From Stentor roeselii (Eukaryota; Ciliophora; Heterotrichea; Heterotrichida; Stentoridae): DNA of 64,000 nt. A program made the position numbers and the translations under genes. Of this stretch, positions 27,464-35,984 are shown in pieces. The stretch's first letter is position 1. Each line of letters opens with the position of its first letter. The notes beneath the pieces were generated by a model. The model ran no database searches and was not told the DNA's origin. It was given only the letters and a program-made list of their open reading frames with translations. The DNA lies in NCBI GenBank assembly GCA_006503475.1, contig RSEH01000043.1:1-64000 (forward strand), in the 5' to 3' direction.

Positions 27464-30250
27464 TTATAAAGGATTAGACTGTATAAAAGCTTCTAACTCT
27501 AAAAGAAGATCAGCGAGGATAAAGTCGGCAACGTCGAAAGTCACTTGGGCTTCTTCTGAGCAGTAGTCTATCCATTTTTTTTCGTTTTCTTCAATTTCAC
27601 TTGCAAGGATTGAGGCTAGTCCGGCTTCTCTTACTTTTTGAAGCATTTCTTCATCTAACTTCCCGTCGTTTCCGATCAAAGCGATTGAAGGAATACGACC
27701 TGCACTTATTGAACTCGTTTTTCGCAGGGATTTTTGAAGGGTGTTGAAAATTTTGGAGAAGTCGATTGGATTTATCAAGAAGGCACCGCTTTGCCATGGG
27801 GATGGGTTGTAAAGGCTTTTGAAGTCTTGGAGATGGGAGTTGATTACGTCGAAGATCATCTTGTTGTGAAGTTTGATGTATTCGTTTGGAGATTCTGAGA
27901 TTGATAAGGAAAAACTTGAGTCGCTTGGAGCCTCTGAGGCTTTAAGAACTTCTTCTGTCAGGATTGGAAGGGCTGATAGTTGTCGGCCTTGAATGGTTCC
28001 GAGTGTGAAGTAATGAGTTTGCCAGTCCATCATTCTTTTGGATAGCACATCAAAATCAACCTTCTCCCAAACCTTCTCAAAAAAAACCAAAACCGAATTA
28101 CTTCCAGTTCTAACTAAAACTTCATGTAAAATAACAGCTGCATTTCCAAGCAACTGATAATTTTTCTTTTTAAATTCCTGATAAGCAGCATCATCTAAAA
28201 TTTCCTGATACACAAAAATAATTAACAAATTCACTGCTTTTTCAACAATTTCTTCTTCATCAAGTACAAGAGTTTCTTCAGATATACTAAAAGGATTAAG
28301 TGAAGTATCAGCAGGTTTACGAATATTGAATTCAAAGTGAATAGAGCTAAACTCTTCAACCTCTTCCGCTTCAGGTGTAGCAATACTCGAGTTTTCCTTA
28401 ATCATTCCGACATATTCAGACAAAGACCCAGATCCATCCTCAATAAGGATAGGGTTGACTTTATTAGCGAAAACAATGACAGGCTTTGCAGGTTCACTTT
28501 GAAAGTTCGCGATTAGAAGAGCGGCGTTCGGGGGTCCAAAAGTGATGAACTCTTCACTGGGCTCTTCTGAGTCATGAGAAGCGATGGACATGAGCGAAGG
28601 CGAGTCAATCACGTCTTCATGAGACACTTCTCCGATATTCCCAAATGAAAGATACTCGATCGACGGAAAAATAACTTTTTTCAACTGGTCTGTGATGGAC
28701 CCTGAGATTTCCTCTGAAGGTCTTTTCGACCCTTGTTTGCTTTGTTTCAACTGATAGTCCTCAATCGGCGTCAAAGGAGGTAAAGGGTCAGGATCATTTA
28801 AAAAAACGTCAGTTTTTGAGTTAAACTCGATTTTATCCCAGATTATTTCAAGGTCTTCACTTTGTTCTCTTGAAAAATTTTTATTGAATTTCCCCATCTG
28901 GCTTAAAACAGCGTCTAAAGGGATTTTTCGAGAAGACTTCTCAGGAGAAGGTGTTTGAAAAATAGGAAATTCTGATAATTGAGGAGTTTCAACCACTGCC
29001 TTATCAAAATCCTTCACTAAATGAAAAATTTTAGAGAGTTTCATTAAAAGGAACTCAGAAACTTTATGTAAGCCGATGTCGATGTTCAGTCCATTTTCAG
29101 TTAGGTGGCTTTTTTCAGGTTTTCGAGGAAGGACTTTAACGACTTCTGGTTTTTCTGAAGATGAGTCGTTGCTGATTGTTCGAAGTTCGATTATAGGAGT
29201 GCTGGAACTGGAAATCAGGTCTAAACTTTTCGGTCTTTTCAGCAACTCGCCTGGACCAGGTGGCTCTTCTTTTGATGAGAACTGGCTTGAAAAGTTTTTG
29301 AATATCATGCATTCTCGACCTGCCCTGTTTGAGTTGCCTGAAGCGGAGAATTTTCCATTTTCGATTATAACATGAACTTCTCTGTCTTGTGAATTTGTGA
29401 TGCTGATTTTTTCTATGTTCACATTTGAAGGTTTAAATGGCGACTTTTGATTCGGTTTCGAGAACTTCGGACGAGGTGGGCGGCCTTTCAAACTTTTTCT
29501 TAAAGCTTTTTTTGTTGCTTTTTCAAGATTTACAAGCTGGGCAAGTCTTTTGATTTCAGCTTGGTTCTTTAAAGCTTTTTTTTCCTTTTCTAGCTTTTTT
29601 CTGTCTTTTTTCTTCTTTTTTATGAAAATGTCTAAACTTTTCTTTTTTCCTTCGGACTTCGGCTCGGCTTGCTTCGCTTGTTGAAGAAGTCTTGGAGTTG
29701 AATTACGAGAAATCTTGAAATGATAAAACTCAAGGCCGATATTTGCCCTTCTTTCAGTTTTCGAGTATCCTGTTTTTCTTTTGCAGACTTTTTCAGTTTC
29801 CAAGAAAATTTCCTTTCTTTCTGGAGAGGCCAAGGCTGTTCTAGGCCGGAAAGACTTGATTTTAAACTTTTTGTTATCAAGGCGAGTCTGAATATTGTAG
29901 TTTTTTAGTTTTTCTTTGTGATTTTCTTTCCATTTTAAAGCGAATTCCTTGTTTTTCTGAAGTTCTTTCTTCTCTTTTTTGAATCTTTTCAGAGACTTTT
30001 TCATGAGTTGCTCGATTCGAGGAGTTGTTGCCTGGACTCGGTTTAAAGGACTTACTTGGCATGAACGAGCCTGATTTTTTAAAGCTTTTGGAGATCCTGT
30101 CGGGGTTTGACCTGCTCTTGAGTGGGTCCCTGAATTCGGCAGGACTCTTGAGGAGAGGATTTTTAAGTTTGGGGTCGTACTTGCTTGAAGTTTGACTCTA
30201 GGAGTGTCCAGGTCTGTCAACGGTGGAGGACGTTTTGCTGTGTAAATCAT
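27464..30250 (-). CDS. Large disordered protein with helical C-terminus (possible CEP350/TRM-like)
   Basis: A 928-residue protein. The N-terminal 300 residues are strongly basic with a Lys/Glu coiled region (around KKSLDIFIKKKKKDRKKLEK). The middle is Ser/Pro/Glu-rich and acidic. From about residue 690 helices reappear, and the last 70 residues contain EKKWIDYCSEEAQVTFDVAD and ILADLLLELEAFI. That closing helix pair resembles the C-terminal motif (DUF4378-like) of plant TRM and animal CEP350-family microtubule/centrosome proteins, where a W-x-x-x-x-x-E...I-x-x-x-L-x-x-EL pattern is found. The resemblance is suggestive only. It is 220 bp from the divergent four-TM gene. Confidence 0.82.
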   Translation of the reverse strand: MIYTAKRPPPLTDLDTPRVKLQASTTPNLKILSSRVLPNSGTHSRAGQTPTGSPKALKNQARSCQVSPLNRVQATTPRIEQLMKKSLKRFKKEKKELQKNKEFALKWKENHKEKLKNYNIQTRLDNKKFKIKSFRPRTALASPERKEIFLETEKVCKRKTGYSKTERRANIGLEFYHFKISRNSTPRLLQQAKQAEPKSEGKKKSLDIFIKKKKKDRKKLEKEKKALKNQAEIKRLAQLVNLEKATKKALRKSLKGRPPRPKFSKPNQKSPFKPSNVNIEKISITNSQDREVHVIIENGKFSASGNSNRAGRECMIFKNFSSQFSSKEEPPGPGELLKRPKSLDLISSSSTPIIELRTISNDSSSEKPEVVKVLPRKPEKSHLTENGLNIDIGLHKVSEFLLMKLSKIFHLVKDFDKAVVETPQLSEFPIFQTPSPEKSSRKIPLDAVLSQMGKFNKNFSREQSEDLEIIWDKIEFNSKTDVFLNDPDPLPPLTPIEDYQLKQSKQGSKRPSEEISGSITDQLKKVIFPSIEYLSFGNIGEVSHEDVIDSPSLMSIASHDSEEPSEEFITFGPPNAALLIANFQSEPAKPVIVFANKVNPILIEDGSGSLSEYVGMIKENSSIATPEAEEVEEFSSIHFEFNIRKPADTSLNPFSISEETLVLDEEEIVEKAVNLLIIFVYQEILDDAAYQEFKKKNYQLLGNAAVILHEVLVRTGSNSVLVFFEKVWEKVDFDVLSKRMMDWQTHYFTLGTIQGRQLSALPILTEEVLKASEAPSDSSFSLSISESPNEYIKLHNKMIFDVINSHLQDFKSLYNPSPWQSGAFLINPIDFSKIFNTLQKSLRKTSSISAGRIPSIALIGNDGKLDEEMLQKVREAGLASILASEIEENEKKWIDYCSEEAQVTFDVADFILADLLLELEAFIQSNPL

Positions 30251-30470
30251 TAATATTTGAAGTTTTCATCCTGGAATAAAATAGATATTTAGATGTTGAA
30301 GGTTAAAGGTAAGGAAAGTGAAAAGAAAGACTGAAAGATTGATGTTTAGAAAATGATAACTTATTTATAGTACCTTGCAATTGTTTTATTAATCACTGGA
30401 TATGGTTGATAAAATTTTGTCGTTTTGCTCAGGCTTCTCATAAAAATCGTCTTCTTTAACTGGTCAATAA

Positions 30471-31094
30471 ATGGACAGCGACCCTTTCCTCGACAAGCAA
30501 AAAATCAAACTTCATTGCATTCTTAGCGCTGTGATGAACTTAATCGTCGTAGTCATGCAAATCGTTTCTATCTGCGTCAAGCACTGGGGGAAGTACTGCT
30601 ACTTCACGTGGGGCCTGGTCGAAGGAAAGACGACTAAAGAAGGCCTGGAGCATCGGATTTCAGGGTACAACTATTATTCTGACATCGACGACGAAATGTG
30701 TGGCGGGTATAAACATGTCATTGATGCTGCTTGTCCGAACTTCTGTGAATTCGTTGAAAGAATGAGAGCTGCTGGCATTGTCATGATTGTGTTTCAGGTT
30801 GTTAGTTGTGCTATCAATATATTTTATGTGGTGTTACATTTGAGGATGTACACAGGAAGATATAGTCAGAATTTGGTATTTTATTATGGAGTCTGGGCAC
30901 CTTCTGTCATTTTTATTATGGGATTGACTTTTTATCTGGGAATTAGCAATTTCTATGGAACTGATGATACTTGGAAAAATAGTGAGGATATTAAAACTGG
31001 ACCGGGACTGGCTCTAAGCTTCTCTATACTTGTACTGAACTTCTTACCTGCGATCCACTCCTATATCTTCACTTCTTCTAAACTTTATAAGTAG
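30471..31094 (+). CDS. Four-TM protein with claudin/PMP22-like layout
   Basis: A 207-residue membrane protein. Four hydrophobic segments lie at about residues 17-38 (LSAVMNLIVVVMQIVSICV), 98-120 (GIVMIVFQVVSCAINIFYVV), 135-158 (YYGVWAPSVIFIMGLTFYLG) and 178-200 (LALSFSILVLNFLPAIHSYI). The long first loop has Trp, Gly and several cysteines (KHWGKYCYFTWGL...CGGY...CPNFC), comparable in plan to the extracellular loop of claudin/PMP22 proteins; sequence is too short of landmarks to claim homology. The Kelch gene starts 20 bp downstream on the same strand. Confidence 0.82.
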   Translation: MDSDPFLDKQKIKLHCILSAVMNLIVVVMQIVSICVKHWGKYCYFTWGLVEGKTTKEGLEHRISGYNYYSDIDDEMCGGYKHVIDAACPNFCEFVERMRAAGIVMIVFQVVSCAINIFYVVLHLRMYTGRYSQNLVFYYGVWAPSVIFIMGLTFYLGISNFYGTDDTWKNSEDIKTGPGLALSFSILVLNFLPAIHSYIFTSSKLYK

Positions 31095-31114
31095 CTTTAG
31101 TTTCAATAATTTAA

Positions 31115-33844
31115 ATGGGGTCTTGTGCTTCCAAGAAACATCAAAAGCCTATAAAACAAAACAAGAACTTAAATTCTAAACCTGAAGACCAAAAGGTTGA
31201 AACAGATCAACCTTCAGAATCAATGACTGACAGGGAAACTCCTGAGTTTTTCTATTTCGAAAGGTCTGAGGGGATACTGAGATTAGTGACTAGAGTTGAA
31301 ATAAAAGATTTTAAGATTAAACACGATAAACCTTTTCCTTTAGAATCAGCTATCGGCTTTTTGGATTCTAAACATATTTTGTTGGTTGGCGGCAGGGTCC
31401 AAGACCGATTAAGTTCTGAAGTTTATTCAATCGACGCAAACACTAAAATACTAAAAGAGCATTCAAGTCTTCCAATTCCCAGCAAGCAAGGTCAGCTTCA
31501 CGAGTTATCAGACTGGGTTTACTACATCGGAGGGTTTAAAGCAGGTTCAAACAAAGTCTTAGAGCAGTCTCCCCTGATGAGGTTTAATTTGAAATTAGAC
31601 AAATGGGAAAGCCTATTTATTGAAGGCGAGCAATTCGGTTTCAACAAAATCCAAAACGCAGGGACCTGCGTTTTCGGAAACAAAATTCTTTTACTAGGAG
31701 GTCAGCGCATCACATCGAATGGCGAGTCCCGAAACAACAAAAAAGTCTTTTCTTTAGACCCGTCTAAAGGGTTTTTTATGAAAGAAGAAGGAAAAATTCC
31801 TTTTAAAATCACGAAACCTGTGATCGCTGCAGGTAAATCTTTTGCAATAGTCTCAGGTGGAATGAATTCTAAGAACTATTCTCCTAATCGACTTAGCCTT
31901 ATTATTGAATATGAAGCAAGGAATGATAAGTTCAAGTTTATAAGGATTTTTGACTCGGGTATTGACTTGTTGGAAAAGTACCCTGGCACTAATAATGAAA
32001 GTCTTGCATTGTTTATCAACTTTCCTTGTTTCACGTTTTTCTCAATGAGCAAACAGGAATGGACTGCTTATCAAGTAGTCGATAAAAATACCAGGAAGAA
32101 CCTGCAGGTCAAAAACGTGATGCAAAAGTTACCTGATGATGTCAGCTCGGATGATAGCTTTAGGTTGTCGGGAAACTTTTTGAAACTGGAAAAAAAAGAA
32201 GAGGCTAAAGATTTTAAGGCTTTATTCAAGAAAAATAATGATGTTAAGGAGAGTAGTCAGGAAAATAAGAAATTAGAGGAAAATAAAGGTTCTTTGAAAA
32301 GTTCTTCGGGAAGTTCTTCGGGAAGTTCTTCGGAAAGTTCATCAGAAACTTCCTCAGAAACTTCTCAAAACAGTGGATCTTCGAAAGAATCATCTATTTC
32401 TACAAACTCAATCTTTGCGGTAAATAGAAGTCAGTCTAAACTACCAACTGAAAACAGTATAAAACCACTTGAACTATCACATGAAATAATAGGTAAAATC
32501 CAGGTAAGTACCAAAGAACTGAGTATCAATGAATCCGATTCTAAAGACTTAAAACCAAATTTTAACCTTTTGCCTCAAATAGAAAAAAATGCCTCAAAAT
32601 CGCCTGAAGTATCCTCATCAGGTTCAAGTTCTTCATCCGATTCCTCAAGTTCAGATACCTCCTCATCAAAAAGCAAAAAAAGCCTAAAAACCCATAAAAA
32701 TTTTATCCCTCCAGTTCTTCCAGTTCTAAAATTGCCTCCCGTTGTTCCAAGCATACCAAAACTTCCGATAAATTTACCTGCACCAATAATTTCAAGTCCT
32801 TCAAACATCTCAGATGCTGGAATCGACTCAAGTCCTCCAAAGATTCCAAGTCCTTCAATGACGCCTTCAATATTGTCGCAAGTTCCTAATTTGCTTCCTG
32901 GCAGTGAAAATCTTTCAGCTCCTTCAATGCCGTCACCATTGCCTTCTTCAAACTCGACTGATAATGGAAAGCTAATCTCGATAAACCCTTCTTATTTGAT
33001 GCCGTTGCAGTCAAATGATGATCAAAACGACGTCGAAATCATCCAGATCCAAAAAAGAAAAGTTCCCTTACTTCACTTCGAGCAAAATCAAGAGGAAAAT
33101 GAATTCGAAATCGCGATAAAACTTGAAGAAGACAAAGAAAACAACCTTTTAACACCCAGAGTGAAAAAAACTCAAGATTTTCCCTTACCCGGGTTGAAAC
33201 CTCGTCCAAAGACCTCAGACTTGGGGATCCCTCAAGACTTTTTCTCTAAAAAGAAAGCAAAAACATTAAAAAACTTAAAATGCAGAACAATCAAGCCTTA
33301 CATCGCATCTAAGACCTTCAGAGGCAGTCAGAATTTTTTATCTCCTCGAATAGAAAACCCTTCAAGTCTCAAACTTCTCCACCAAAGTCCAGAGTTCCGA
33401 AAAGATTTCATTGAAAAATACGAATCTTCAAAAACAAGCAGAGGAAATTTATTCAATAGTCTTGCAAAGTCATCAACAAAGTCTAGTAAAATAAAAATCT
33501 TGCCTCAGAAGTTGTTTCCTGATGAAAATATTCAGAAACTCAGTGATTTGGTATTGACTGAATTTCAAGTTAATTGCAAATTTGTACCTTTTATTCAAAA
33601 TTACTTTAGTTTTAAAAGGTTTTTCAGTGAATCGCTTTTGGGATGTCGGTGCAGTTTGGATAATGTTCAGAATGTGCTTTGTGGGATTCCTTTGGTGTTT
33701 GGGAAAAAAAGATTTACTAAAAGGCAGATTGCGTATATTGAGGAAAAAACGGGGTTGGATAGAAATCAGGTGAATCTTAGTGTTGAACAGTTTTGCTTGG
33801 TAGTGTATAAAGCTTATAAAGTGGCTTTATTTAAGAAGAGTTAG
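31115..33844 (+). CDS. N-acylated Kelch-repeat protein with Ser/Pro-rich tail
   Basis: A 909-residue protein. It starts MGSCASKK, a classic myristoylation plus palmitoylation signal followed by lysines, so it is probably membrane-anchored. Residues about 80-300 contain Kelch-type blades, each with a hydrophobic strand and Gly-Gly (HILLVGG, WVYYIGG, KILLLGG, AIVSGG) and downstream Trp or Tyr residues; four or five blades are visible. A Lys/Glu region then leads to Ser-rich stretches (about residues 390-440 and 505-525) encoded partly by a ggaagttcttcg-type microrepeat near 32309-32360, then Pro-rich repeats of the type PSPSxxPS. The last 110 residues are again folded-looking (FVPFIQNYFSFKRFF... 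LDRNQVNLSVEQFCLVVYKA). Probably a protein-interaction scaffold at a membrane. Confidence 0.87.
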   Translation: MGSCASKKHQKPIKQNKNLNSKPEDQKVETDQPSESMTDRETPEFFYFERSEGILRLVTRVEIKDFKIKHDKPFPLESAIGFLDSKHILLVGGRVQDRLSSEVYSIDANTKILKEHSSLPIPSKQGQLHELSDWVYYIGGFKAGSNKVLEQSPLMRFNLKLDKWESLFIEGEQFGFNKIQNAGTCVFGNKILLLGGQRITSNGESRNNKKVFSLDPSKGFFMKEEGKIPFKITKPVIAAGKSFAIVSGGMNSKNYSPNRLSLIIEYEARNDKFKFIRIFDSGIDLLEKYPGTNNESLALFINFPCFTFFSMSKQEWTAYQVVDKNTRKNLQVKNVMQKLPDDVSSDDSFRLSGNFLKLEKKEEAKDFKALFKKNNDVKESSQENKKLEENKGSLKSSSGSSSGSSSESSSETSSETSQNSGSSKESSISTNSIFAVNRSQSKLPTENSIKPLELSHEIIGKIQVSTKELSINESDSKDLKPNFNLLPQIEKNASKSPEVSSSGSSSSSDSSSSDTSSSKSKKSLKTHKNFIPPVLPVLKLPPVVPSIPKLPINLPAPIISSPSNISDAGIDSSPPKIPSPSMTPSILSQVPNLLPGSENLSAPSMPSPLPSSNSTDNGKLISINPSYLMPLQSNDDQNDVEIIQIQKRKVPLLHFEQNQEENEFEIAIKLEEDKENNLLTPRVKKTQDFPLPGLKPRPKTSDLGIPQDFFSKKKAKTLKNLKCRTIKPYIASKTFRGSQNFLSPRIENPSSLKLLHQSPEFRKDFIEKYESSKTSRGNLFNSLAKSSTKSSKIKILPQKLFPDENIQKLSDLVLTEFQVNCKFVPFIQNYFSFKRFFSESLLGCRCSLDNVQNVLCGIPLVFGKKRFTKRQIAYIEEKTGLDRNQVNLSVEQFCLVVYKAYKVALFKKS

Positions 33845-34284
33845 TTTTCCTTAAGATTTTTAAACTTTTAGTTTGAAGGTAGATTTATATCTTGATGATT
33901 AAATGATTTAAATTTGATTTGGATTTTAATATTTTGGCAAGTTTTTCGAGGAATTAAAGAAATATTGAGATATATGTGTTCATAGAAATTTATAAAGGGC
34001 TATGTTTTCATCTGGGATTTAATATTTAAATATTTGAGGCATTAATAAACTTCAATAGATTAATGAATAAAGAAAGAATTCTTAAAAACCAATAGAATAT
34101 AAAGTACCCATATATAAAAATATACCCATATTCAATAAAACTAATACAATTAAACATACACTAGTAATAAATTAATTAACATACAATAAACACATAATTT
34201 CGTAATAAATTTTATAGCAATTCCAGTGATAACCTATAAAAAATTTCATATCCTCCCATTTAAACCTCAAAAATCCAAACATTA
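33845..34284. other. Intergenic spacer between convergent genes
   Basis: About 440 very AT-rich bases between the Kelch gene stop and the importin-alpha stop. No ORF, RNA gene or obvious repeat. Confidence 0.6.
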
Positions 34285-35787
34285 TTAATCAAATTTAAAC
34301 GTATCCTCAACCATTTTTTCCAGTTCCCTATCATCTTGTTCTTCTCCCCCTTCTAAAAACTCTAAAACTTTTCTAGCCTTAGCTCCAATTCTTTCATTCT
34401 CTTCCTGAACCGCCATTTTTTTAACAATTTCAAACCCATCATAATTCTCAAAAGCCAAAACAAACAAATTTTTTCCATCATTAGTCAAAATTTCCTTTCC
34501 CCTAAGCAAGACTTTTCCCAAAGCTTCTAAAACGATCCCACAATTAACATTTTGTTGAAGTAAAACAACTAAACTCTTAATAAGTCCGAGTTCAACAAGC
34601 CTAACCATTTCTTCTAAGCTGCAAACAACAGACGCATTGCAAACAGCCCACGCGCATTCAGAAACAATGACATGTGAAGAATTTTCAACAAGAAAGAATA
34701 TTTTTTCAAAGACATTAGCTTCGAACAAGTAATGCAAAAGATTAGATTTTTCTCCAGTTAAATTCGCGATGGCCCAAACAGCGTATCTTTTAACTTCTTT
34801 ATTTTCCTTTAAAAGACAATCAGCGAGGATGGTCGCAAAGTTATCTTCCAAGATGATCTTGCTAAAAACATCAGATTTATAAAAAATTCCTCCAAAAATC
34901 TGCAAAGAAATCGAACTCAACTTACTTTTTTTCGCTTTGCAAAAACCTTTAAAAAGTTCCAGGTTTTCCTTTTTCATCAATTCATTTAAAATTTCCACTT
35001 CATCTAAATAAGCCTTGATGCTCCAGCAAATATCTATTTGGGTGTTAGGTCCTTTCGTAAAAAGCGACGGAAAAAGAACAGTAAAGACCTCTCTAACCTT
35101 CTGATACTCCAAATGCGGTTTTTTCCTTACCAAGTTATTAACAGTCCACAGAACAGTCTCCGACTGTTTTTTATTAGAATTAACAAAAATCACTGCCTGG
35201 ACAAGTAAAGGAACAGCTCCAAGTTGAAAGACTTTATTTCTTTCTTCAGAGGTATTCGCAACAATATTCCCCAGTGCCCAGGCGGCTTGCACCATGACTT
35301 CAGCCCGAGGCGATGTAAGTAAAAAGACAAGATCAGGCAGCAAGCCAGCCTGGTCAATTGCTTGACAGTAGTTCGAAGCTGAAATATTTGTGCAGATCCA
35401 GGCGGCCTCATATTGCAATTGTGTAAAATCTTCTCTTCTCAGCCAGAAGCTCAAATAATTCATTATCTCAGATATCACTATCAACCCCACTGACTCCTCG
35501 CTGCCTGTCAAGACCTTTCGCACTGCTTGCGCTACGAAAAGGTAAGAATGGTCTGATTGGATTGATAAGTTTGAGAAGATCTCTGGAAGATCGCTATCTT
35601 TGTACTCTTCTTGGAAGTGATCACTTAATTTTACCCACTCTGGAGCCTCGTTTATGTTACGAAGCTTTGAAGTATGGTTCTCACGCTTTGACTTACGGAG
35701 TTCTACTGCTGTTGATGAACGGCTTGAACGCGCTTTTGAGTGGTTGAATGGATTTTCAAAGTCTTTTGCTCGACGATTTTCTTCCAT
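34285..35787 (-). CDS. Importin subunit alpha (karyopherin alpha)
   Basis: A 500-residue nuclear import adaptor. The N-terminus has the basic importin-beta-binding segment (RRAKDF... SSRSSTAVELRKSKREN). Armadillo repeats follow from about residue 85, with the Trp/Asn pairs that grip nuclear localisation signals: AAWICTNIS, AAWALGNIVANTSEERN, ETVLWTVNNL, YAVWAIANLTG and CAWAVCNAS. The linker GAVPLLVQAV is typical. One central repeat reads DICWSIKAYLD, so its usual Asn is missing, and the C-terminal repeats are more diverged; this may be a divergent paralogue. It carries cargo into the nucleus with importin beta. Length is close to the family norm of about 520. Confidence 0.93.
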   Translation of the reverse strand: MEENRRAKDFENPFNHSKARSSRSSTAVELRKSKRENHTSKLRNINEAPEWVKLSDHFQEEYKDSDLPEIFSNLSIQSDHSYLFVAQAVRKVLTGSEESVGLIVISEIMNYLSFWLRREDFTQLQYEAAWICTNISASNYCQAIDQAGLLPDLVFLLTSPRAEVMVQAAWALGNIVANTSEERNKVFQLGAVPLLVQAVIFVNSNKKQSETVLWTVNNLVRKKPHLEYQKVREVFTVLFPSLFTKGPNTQIDICWSIKAYLDEVEILNELMKKENLELFKGFCKAKKSKLSSISLQIFGGIFYKSDVFSKIILEDNFATILADCLLKENKEVKRYAVWAIANLTGEKSNLLHYLFEANVFEKIFFLVENSSHVIVSECAWAVCNASVVCSLEEMVRLVELGLIKSLVVLLQQNVNCGIVLEALGKVLLRGKEILTNDGKNLFVLAFENYDGFEIVKKMAVQEENERIGAKARKVLEFLEGGEEQDDRELEKMVEDTFKFD

Positions 35788-35945
35788 TTTATTTGGATTG
35801 GCTTTTGGATTTTTTTTGGGTAGGATTAGGTTTAGGGGGTTTTTTAGAGTGGTTTGGGTTGCGTTGGAGATTTCGGGGTTTCGGGATTTTTGGAGGTTTT
35901 TTGATTTTCTTTGGGGGTTTGAGGGATTTTAAAGGTGGTTTATGA
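35788..35945 (-). promoter_or_regulatory. T/G-rich (A/C-rich on coding strand) leader of importin alpha
   Basis: Immediately upstream of the importin-alpha ATG the + strand is almost all T and G (gggtttgagg, ggggttttttag), which means A/C-rich and G-poor on the coding strand. It mirrors leaders of + genes in this window. Frames of 65 and 92 codons that pass through it are products of this composition. Confidence 0.5.
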
Positions 35946-35984
35946 TAAGATTTTAGCTAAAATGGCTGATTTGGACTCTTGATT

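Noticed and set aside
35562-35945. Gly/Phe/Trp-rich + frames upstream of importin alpha as membrane proteins
   Set aside because: They pass through importin-alpha coding sequence and the T/G-rich leader; composition explains the residues.
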